Notes under the pieces: model-generated
The model's input: only the letters and a program-made list of their open reading frames with translations
What the model was told of the DNA's origin: nothing
The model's database searches: none
Shown here: piece after piece, positions 56,242 through 64,000 of the stretch
Numbering within the stretch: the first letter of the stretch is position 1
Layout: each line of letters starts with the position of its first letter
Made by a program: the position numbers and the translations under genes
Assembly: GCF_019578655.1 (NCBI RefSeq)
Contig: NC_063259.1
Location: forward strand, 8,420,001 to 8,484,000
Reading direction: 5' to 3'
Origin: Ricinus communis
Taxonomy: Eukaryota > Streptophyta > Magnoliopsida > Malpighiales > Euphorbiaceae
DNA: 64,000 nt

Positions 56242-57484
56242 AACTAAAAAGATGTTTTAATTAAGACAAGGATTTATGTCTTATTTTTGACTCACCTAAT
56301 ATGACTAGGATAATTGACTTGACTTGTCAAAATTTGACCTTTGATTAAAATTTCAGTATGGCCAAAATTTTTAGTAATTAAAATGAGAAGTTTCAATTTT
56401 CAATTTTGATTAAATATTTTAATTCATTATACCTCTTTTAGCTAGTCTTGCATGCAAAAGGTCAAATAATTTGAACTATGTTTTCAAATTTGAAGTATGC
56501 TTTTATATATAATTATAGTTATGGTATGATGGATGGTTATGAAATTAGTAGAGCAATATGATTGTGTTGGATGGTTGATTGCTCCTTAAATTTGATATTT
56601 TTGAAATAAGAACCGTGTACCTCACATTTTCTCTATTTTTCTAGGTTGTAAAATTATCTTTTCATCTAACTTTCTTTGAATGTAACTCAAGGTTTCTTAT
56701 TACTATGTAAAGGAGTTATATAGCTTTAAAAAATTTAGATAGAGTTTTATTTTATAATTCATATGGAGCAATGGCGCTAAATGGAATTGAAAAGGAGATA
56801 TCATTTAGGACTTAGAGATCATGAAGGCAATTACCATTTAGTTTTCTTCAATAGCTCGAGAAAACAAGTTTAGATTTATCCATAATTATGTACGTTAGAT
56901 TGGAATATTGAGACTTATTTATACATGTGATTTATAATATTTGTATGATCATATGCCAAAATAATGAAACCTTTTATATGATAATTGCATGTTCAAACCA
57001 AAGCATGAGACTTTCAATAAACCAATTTTAAATTCTCAACATCCCTTATTTTAAATATTAAGTCACATATTAAGAATATGATTAAGTTGTCTTCTGTAAT
57101 TAAAATAGAAATGAGAGCTTTATTCATGGTTAATTTGTTGAGTTACCCAAGATTGCCTATTACCTAAACTTGTTCTCTGTTTTAATTATGGGTTCTAAAT
57201 AACAATCTTATATAATTCAGATGAGTCATTCATGATTATATGTTAATAGAGGCAAGAATTAGATGAAACAATATAATGATAGAACCATTAATCTAAAGAG
57301 GTATTTTACTTTTAGAGAGATATGCTAGATTTCTATAATTAATAAATTAGCATCAAATGATATGTTTTGACAAAAAGTTATCACCTAACTAATGTAGAAG
57401 TTGTATGGAGATACAATTGACAAACTAAATCGTCTACCTAATTTATTTCAGTATGATTCATTACATCACCTACTAGGATATACT
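56242..57484. other. AT-rich intergenic DNA
   Basis: No gene-like frame or repeat recognised. It is the right-hand continuation of the locus interrupted by the large element. Confidence 0.4.
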
Positions 57485-57960
57485 TGACGTTGATAAACTT
57501 ATTGGTGCCAACAATCCCATTTGGTATCATCATTTAAGAGTTGTTCTTAAGAACATCAAGAATGATTATGTATTGGATATTTCTTTACCACAACCTTTGA
57601 ATGTAGTAGCCAGTGAAGAATAAATATTAGCATATAACAAGCTTCTTCAGCACGATGATCAAGTTGTAAATATGATGTTGGCTAATATGAAACTCAAACA
57701 CCAAAGCTGTTTTTCAATTTAGATGCTCGCACCATGATAAAGTGTATCATAGATATGTACGATGATAGGTATGAGACTAAGAGACAATTGTTCATTCAAT
57801 AATATACAAGTGAATTAGAATATCTCAAAAATCTTTAAGTGGTTATAAATTTTGAATCAACCATTGATTCAATTAAACTCTAACTAAATCATATTTGCAA
57901 TTGGTTAAGAACTTTGAAATTAACAAATATGAGAATATGATTCATGAGTTAGTTAGAATC
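57485..57960 (+). pseudogene. Copia gag (UBN2-type) remnant
   Basis: The plus strand reads KLIGANNPIWYHHLRVVLKN, YVLDISLPQPLNVVASEE, then a stop, NKLLQHDDQVVNMMLANM, and after a shift MYDDRYETKRQLF. This is the gag-polypeptide / UBN2 pattern of Ty1/copia elements. It is followed at 57976 by an LTR start, with no pol between, so it is a truncated remnant. Confidence 0.7.
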
Positions 57961-57975
57961 CTTAAATGTAAAAGC

Positions 57976-60019
57976 TGTTAGTATACGCCTTAAAGACAAT
58001 GAGTCGTTCTTTATAATCTATGATATTTTGGCATACTTTCTGTTAATTAAAAGGTATATGTTTACATCTATATGTTATCTTGTGTATGTATGTATTAACT
58101 AATAGATATGAATTTCAAGAAATGCATAATACATTGTAAGGGAAATTATAAAATAGTTATGATTATGAGATTCTCATTACAATATAATATTATTCCTTAA
58201 ATCAGTTCATAGTTAATGTTTGATCATGTTAATGATACAGATCATATGGATATTGATAAAAACCTTTGAAACTACCACAATGGGTTTATCATATTAATCG
58301 AAAAGTAAGTAATTAATATCATATGATTGAAGTATAGGGATCTGAGATAAAATATATAGATGTTTCTTATAAGAATAAGTACATTGAACAAGACCTTAAG
58401 AAATATTAGTTAATTATTTTGTACAAACACTAAAATTAGTTTTTGCTAAAATAAAATTTTTTACCTTAATTTAGTAAAAGAAATAATTTTAGATGAGTAT
58501 GCTACTTAATAATAAACTTAAAGATTAAGTTGAGTTTCTTTATCAATTTAATCTCTTAATTATCTTGACTTTGGATGAAAGAGATAATGGTTTATTTTAT
58601 TAAAAGATAAGAGAATTCTAGTGTAATAAACGAACTATAAAGAGCAATTTGTGTATTACATCAAAAAATAAGAAGCATTTAGTATCAAATCAAACTTAGT
58701 TAATGATTATTTAACAAAAAATTTTTAAGGAAATGATTTTTTAGTATAAAATTATAAAATAAAAAGTTGAAAAAATATAAGTTTTAAATGTTAAAAAAAG
58801 TAAAAAAATATGAGACAAATATTAATTAGTCAAATTTTAATTGTTTATTTTCTCTCGATCATTGATTGAGTTGGGTTTTGGAACCGTAAAAAGTATAATA
58901 AGAGAAATAAAAAAAAAGTAGAAGTCATAGTGAGAAAACAAAAAGAAACAATAATTAACGAGATTCTTCTATTTATTGTCTCTTGTGATATATAATGCAG
59001 AAAACAGACAAACAAAAGTCGCTGCTATTTTTAAATAATTAACCATATTTTAGCATACTTTCTAATAGAAGGGATATGTTTAAATCTATATGTTATCTTG
59101 TATATGTTTATATTAACTAGTAGATATGAATTTGAAGGAATGCATAATACATTGTAAAAAAATTTATAAAGTGATTATGATTATGAGATTTGCATTATAA
59201 TAAAGTATTATTTCTAGATTTAGTTCATAGTTGATGTTTGGTTGTAATAATAATACCAATTATGTGTATATTCATTAAAACCCTTTAGACTATTATAATG
59301 AATTTATCATCTTTCTTCGAAAATAAACAACTAATTTCATATTATTGAAATATAAAAATACTGAAATAAAATATGTGAATACTTATTATAAGAACAACTA
59401 CATTAAATAAGACCCAAAAAATATTAAATAATTATTTTGTACAAACTGCTAAAATTAATCTTTACTAAATAAATCTTATTTTATTTTTATAAAAAAATAA
59501 TTTCAAATTAATTCGATATTTAATAAATCTAATAATTAAATAATAATTTTTTTTATTAATTATAATATCATAACTATAACTTTGAATAAAATATGTAGTA
59601 TTTATTTTTATTAAAAGATAAAGGAAGTTTGAGTGAAATAAATAAATTATAAAATATTATGTATTATATTAAAATAAAAAACAAGTAATATAAAATTAGA
59701 TTTACTTATATTGATGAAAGTTTCTAGTATAAAATTATAACATAAACGGTTGAAGAAATTATAAGTTTTAAATGTTAAAAAGGTAAAAGAATAGGAGACA
59801 AATGGTAATCAGTCCCTTAATTGTTTATTTTCTGTAGATCACGGATGGAGTCGGGTCTGAAACCATAATAAACAAAATAAAAAAAATGGAAAAGAAAGTA
59901 AAAAATCACAGTCGGAAAGGGAAAAAAACAGCAATTTTACGCATAACGAGATTCTTCCATCTAATGTCTCCTGTACATAATGATGCGGAAAACAGACAAA
60001 CAGAAGTCGGCTGCTATTT
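57976..60019 (+). repeat. Copia LTR remnant and tandem duplication reaching the RHD3-like promoter
   Basis: TGTTAGTATACGCC at 57976 starts a copia LTR like that at 34626. Two direct copies of about 1 kb follow: about 58010-59031 and 59032-60019. Landmarks pair in order: GCATACTTTC (58031/59053), AATGCATAATACATTGTAA (58119/59139), AAGTTTTAAATGTTAAAAA (58780/59762) and AACAGACAAAC (58994/59983). The first half of the unit is LTR-derived; the second half is promoter-proximal to the gene starting at 60158. Divergence is considerable, so the duplication is old. Confidence 0.8.
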
Positions 60020-60157
60020 CTCTTTGCTTCCTCTCTACTCTATTTTGCTTCTCCTACTCTACTTTTTCCGCTCTTCTGCTTACTTAATAAAGAGAATCAA
60101 TTGAATAAAAACACTTATTCAAAGAGTGTTTTTGGTACTGTTTTTGAGCAAAAATTG
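60020..60157 (+). promoter_or_regulatory. Pyrimidine-rich 5' leader of the RHD3-like gene
   Basis: CTTCCTCTCTACTC and CTTCTCCTACTCTAC runs (60027-60065) look like a plant 5' untranslated leader, lying directly after the duplicated promoter unit. No clear TATA box was assigned. Confidence 0.45.
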
Positions 60158-63100
60158 ATGGCCGAAGAATGCTGCTCCACCCAGTTGATTGACGGAAATG
60201 GCGTTTTCAATGTGGTTGGTCTTGACAACTTCGTTAGGACTACTAAACTCTCCGATTGTGGTCTTTCCTATGCAGTTGTTTCAATCATGGGTCCACAAAG
60301 TAGCGGTACTGTCTTTCTTCCTATTGATTTTCGTTTTCGTTTTAATCAATTGCTTTTGATTGGTTTTTGATGTGAATTGATTTTGGCTATTCATTTTTAT
60401 TATTTTTAATAAAGTTAAGTAGAATTGAGCTCATTGTAACTTAAATCTTGTTCTTGTGGAAAAGACCCATATCATGTTTTTTTAATCTTTCTATTTATTG
60501 TAGTCGAATTCAACTGATTGAACTTTATTAAGATTGGTAGCTTTAGCTGATTTTGGGATCTTTATGTTAGTGAACTTCAAAGTTAAATCTTTAGAAAGCA
60601 CAGAGTCTTGAGATTTTCTTTTCTGATGTACATATTAGAAATGAGTCTTTTCTTTGGGAAGAAAAATGTAACAATTTTCTGATTGAATGAGCTCTATTTA
60701 AGAGTTACATCGTTTAATAGATCTGTAATTAGCTGATTCTCTAAGAAGCCAACTTAGCAAAAAAAAAGAATGTTCTGTTCCTAGATTGAATTTTCAATGT
60801 TCTGTTCCTAGATTGAATTTTCTGATACTCTTGGTCAATTGTCTTGGTATATTCGATCTTTCAAACTATGTTATGTTATTTGTGCAACTGGTTTAGCATG
60901 AATATTAGATCTTTCTAGGTATAGTTGAACTAGCTGATTCTTTATTCTTATTCTAGAGATAAGCCATCTCTAGCAACCTGAACTAAACTGATGCAGCACT
61001 CAGAAGAGGTTTCTACTTCCAGTCCAATGCTAGTTGTCCTAACTTTGGTAAATTTCTGGAGCTCATATGTAATGATTGTAGGCTGGAATTTATGTAGTTT
61101 ATGTCCTGGCAGTTTTATGACTATAGCAATGTTAATTAGGGTCTTGTAACATTTTCCTTCCTGCATTATCCATTGGAGCAGAGAAAAATTGCTAACTTAA
61201 AGTTTTGGGATCTTAATACAGTTATTTGTTTTATATTTTAATGCCTAACTTTCGCTTTCTTTTCTGTGCTAGTTTACAATTTTGTTCGAAAAGTGGAAAA
61301 CTTGCTCCTTTTCTCTTTTCCCCTTCCGTTGTCTACTATAACTTTGATCACAGATATTAGGTTTCTGGATTCATTGGTGTAAATCTGGATATTAGCCTGT
61401 GTTAATGTGTCTGCTGCGAGTAGGACCCTAAATTCTAATGTTTAACAAATTACAATTTATATCCTCAATAATTTAAAATTTTAACGCAGAATTTCTTTCT
61501 AAAAATATCTCTAGTTTCTTCATGAAATAGTGCAGTTGAAGCACTAAAAATAAAGAAAAAGTTCCCAGTCAGGGTTCTGAATGGTAAACACATTTTGGTT
61601 ATTTTAGGGTGCTATGAGTGGGATGTAAGATTTGTGATCGGATTCTTTCTTATATTCTCATATTTACATATAGCTTTGAAAAATTGTGGTATATATAGTG
61701 TATAATGGCTATAATGGACCAGTTTCTAGCCTGTAACACAATGGCAAGCCCAAAAACAACTATGTAACGACCTTTATTTAAGATACTGTATCTAGTAGGA
61801 CAAGTTTATGCTTTCAATTTCTAAAGCAACTATGTATTGATATGTGAAAGATTGTTAAAGGATTCAACCTTACATCTGATTTTATTTCCAAATATATGTT
61901 AAGTAAAATATTTCGAGCAGGTCATATATCATAATGAAGCTTATTTTCTTCATGTAATTAAAACCTTAACCCAATTTTTTTAAAAACAAAAATTAAAAGT
62001 TCAGAGCAATTAAAAAGAGCAAATTCTGCCATAATTTAGATTGGGTTTGTTCAATTGTGCATGGTTCATTAGGACCCTAATTGTAATTGAGCCTTTACTA
62101 CAATTTTTTAAAAATCTCTAGGATACATTATGATCCCATCCTCAGAATCCTTCCATAGATAAAAAATTGGGATTCTAGTACAAAAACTTGAATCATAATA
62201 ACAGATAATGCTACTAACCTTGGGATATATGAAAATCTTCATTTCCACTTAAATATTTATCTCAGTTCTTTTAGGTGGTGTGGAGGTAATTACATGGTAG
62301 ATGTAGTGATGCTGATGGTAGAGGACCGGTGGTGGTCGTGGTTTAATGTAATTTTGGTTGAAATGTTTCATACATTCTACAAATATGAAAGTGAGCCTTC
62401 TCAGTTGAAATGTTTTATGTTACTGGGGTTTAGCTCTGCTTTAAGTTTGTTTCTGTTGTAATTGTGGTAACCTTTTAAACTGTATCTTGTCTATGATTCC
62501 CTTAATTTGCTTAATATCTTAAACTTTTATGATTGTCTCACACATAATGCACAAAATTTTCAAGCCTCTATAGTAATGCCTTTTTGTAAACTTATTATGT
62601 CATTGTTGATATGCCCCTGTTTGCGAATAGGTAAGAGCACCCTGTTGAATCATCTTTTCTATACAAATTTCAGAGAGATGAATGCGTACACAGGAAGGTT
62701 GGTTATCCTTTGTGTCTCAAGTTCTTAGTTTTGAGAGAAAGTTGATTTTCCCTTGTTGCTTCTTCTTACCACTTTTTGCTTTTGCATTTATCATAATATA
62801 AAAGACAATCTAATACTGTTTCAGGAGTCAAACAACCAAGGGAATTTGGATTGCGAGGTATGCTGGAATTGAACCTTTCACAATTGCAATGGATTTGGAA
62901 GGAACTGATGGGAGGGAAAGGGGCGAGGTGCTGAGCTAATTATTTATATCATTCTAGCTTTGTTTTAGTGATGGTGGCTCATCTACTTTTTCCTTTTGCA
63001 TTTTCTGTTTAAAAATGCTAGCATTCTATATGCTTATACTTATGTCTGATATTGTCATAGCTAATTGTTTTTACTAAATTCTGTGCTTGAGCGCATGCAT

Positions 63101-63606
63101 GAGAAACATCCTTATTTCAAAAAAATTAAATAGTTTTTGTGAGATGGAGAGGCCAAACGTTGTTGCATGTTTCTCTGTGTGCATGTATGTAATTCAATGC
63201 TGCCTGGTTCCGTGTGGGCATCTGCCACTTGATGAAGGGAGGAGGGAGATAGACAGAGTGAGGCCAAATGTAATTATGGATTCTCTATCTGTGCTTATAT
63301 TGAATTTATTCTTATGGAAAATTTGATAATCACCCATAGCATTTTCACGTGTGTGAAATCAAATAGCTGTATAGGGTACTGCATAAGCTAGTGGGTCTGT
63401 GAGAGAGAAAGAGCAGAAGAGAGAAGAGATTCATAAAAGGCCAGATGGGTTCGAGTAAGGATTTTTAGTCTGCATTTAATGATCTCGTGTTCAAGGCAAA
63501 GTCTGACTATAGCAATCTCGGATTTACATTTTCAGGATGACACTGCATTTGAGAAACAAAGTGCCCTCTTCGCTTTGGCAATTGCTGACATTGTGCTGAT
63601 AAACAT
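60158..63606 (+). CDS. RHD3: RHD3/SEY1-type ER-fusion GTPase, 5' part (exons 1-4)
   Basis: Four coding exons are visible: 60158-60305, 62631-62697, 62825-62927 and 63536-63606, all with GT-AG introns and matching phases. Together they give 129 full codons, the N-terminal part of the GTPase domain of a ROOT HAIR DEFECTIVE 3 / SEY1 / atlastin-like protein (full family length about 800). Motifs: [20 protein letters not shown] at the start, the P-loop GPQSSGKST across the exon 1/2 junction, SQTTKGIW (switch 1), [12 protein letters not shown] (switch 2), then [20 protein letters not shown]. The family fuses endoplasmic reticulum membranes by GTP-driven homotypic tethering; the membrane hairpin lies downstream, outside the window. 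Start at 60158 fits the family N-terminus; an in-frame ATG at 60101 would add 19 residues. HLFYTNF has Tyr where other members vary (often Gly). Motifs suggest the RHD3-like 2 branch, with lower confidence. Confidence 0.93.
60306..62630 (+). other. Intron 1 of the RHD3-like gene (2,325 bp)
   Basis: Donor GTACTG at 60306, acceptor AATAG before 62631. It is long and AT-rich with no nested gene seen. A perfect 27-bp tandem duplication (AATGTTCTGTTCCTAGATTG plus ATTTTC-type end) lies at 60769-60822. The exon 2 start GTAAGAG itself looks like a donor site. Confidence 0.85.
62928..63535 (+). other. Intron 3 of the RHD3-like gene
   Basis: Donor GTGCTG at 62928 and acceptor TTTTCAG ending at 63535. 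A small open frame inside (63087-63326) has no similarity I recognise. Confidence 0.8.
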
Positions 63607-63674
63607 GTGAGTTCTGTAAGTTCATCATTATGGACTAGGAAGCTTTCTCTCCTAGTAAACTGATGGATGCATCA

Positions 63675-63720
<46 letters not shown>

Positions 63721-64000
63721 CATAAATATGTATGTATGTATATGTATATTTATGAAACTGCTTCTGCATGAAGTTAATGGTGGCTTCAGGCCAACTCAGG
63801 GTAGTCCTTGAGAAAAGTTGCTAAAAAATCTGTGGCCCTTGCCTCGCTTGAATGACATGTTTGGAAATTGTTCCCCTTAAACTTGTCAGATCTTTATTGA
63901 AATGACTCTGTTATATTCACACTTTATTTTCTTCATTAATTAATTTTGTGTTTGCATGTACATTGTGACATACAGCCAATATTAAATATAAATGAAATTT
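63607..64000 (+). other. Start of intron 4, with (TA)19 microsatellite
   Basis: Donor GTGAGT at 63607. A (TA)n run of 38 bp at 63677-63714 is followed by CATACATAAATATGTATGTA-like sequence. The next coding exon, which should begin after the Met split across this intron, is not within the window. Confidence 0.8.

Noticed and set aside
60101..60157. Upstream in-frame ATG as the RHD3-like start
   Set aside because: The family N-terminus matches a start at 60158, which also has G at +4; the extra 19 residues resemble nothing in the family.
63087..63326. 79-codon frame inside intron 3 of the RHD3-like gene
   Set aside because: It lies between well-supported exons and shows no domain or codon pattern.

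Overview
The window is plant nuclear DNA, almost certainly from a eudicot. It is AT-rich, consists mostly of nested LTR retrotransposons, and ends with the 5' part of one intron-containing host gene. Nothing in it is bacterial, and I found no tRNA, rRNA or CRISPR features. The species cannot be fixed from the sequence alone.

Region 1 (about 1.5-32.9 kb) is the wreck of a plus-strand Ty1/copia element of Sirevirus type. Its pieces are pre-integrase/integrase (1536-2952), reverse transcriptase (12328-12785), the end of RNase H (17572-17835), an env-like third ORF (18443-20239), a polypurine tract, and a 3' LTR that starts at 20770. Several later insertions split it. A small TRIM-like element (ends at 2953 and 12322) sits inside a reverse transcriptase codon run. 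Inside that lies a minus-strand Ty3/gypsy element (3670-12203, tRNA-Met primer site), and inside that a solo LTR (9726-11178). This gives a four-level nest with target-site duplications still readable. Fragments of a Tat-like gypsy element and a DUF7745-like ORF occupy 12.8-17.6 kb. A second gypsy element of Athila type (24268-31900, minus strand, perfect GCCTC target duplication) interrupts the Sirevirus LTR.

Region 2 (32.9-36.8 kb) holds LTR-like remnants, a 62-63 bp minisatellite, a copia 3' LTR with its polypurine tract, and a probable MITE.

Region 3 (36798-56236) is a large plus-strand Athila-type element with a perfect AAGTC target duplication. It has LTRs, a tRNA-Asp primer site, gag, protease, reverse transcriptase, RNase H, integrase and a third ORF, all broken by stops and frameshifts. 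A shorter relative (48102-54256, AATAC duplication) with gag remnants but no polymerase is inserted in its 3' part. The three Athila-type elements share short non-coding motifs (a GAGTC/GACTC stem before a GGGAGGCA box, and an ACACTG/CAGTGT stem before an AAGTGTGGGG tract) that the polymerase-less members also keep. These are candidate cis-acting signals.

Region 4 (56.2-64 kb) has a copia gag remnant, a roughly 1 kb tandem duplication that carries LTR sequence together with promoter-proximal DNA, and then the first four coding exons of an RHD3/SEY1 (atlastin-like, ER-fusion GTPase) gene. That gene runs off the right edge and is the only one here that looks intact and functional.
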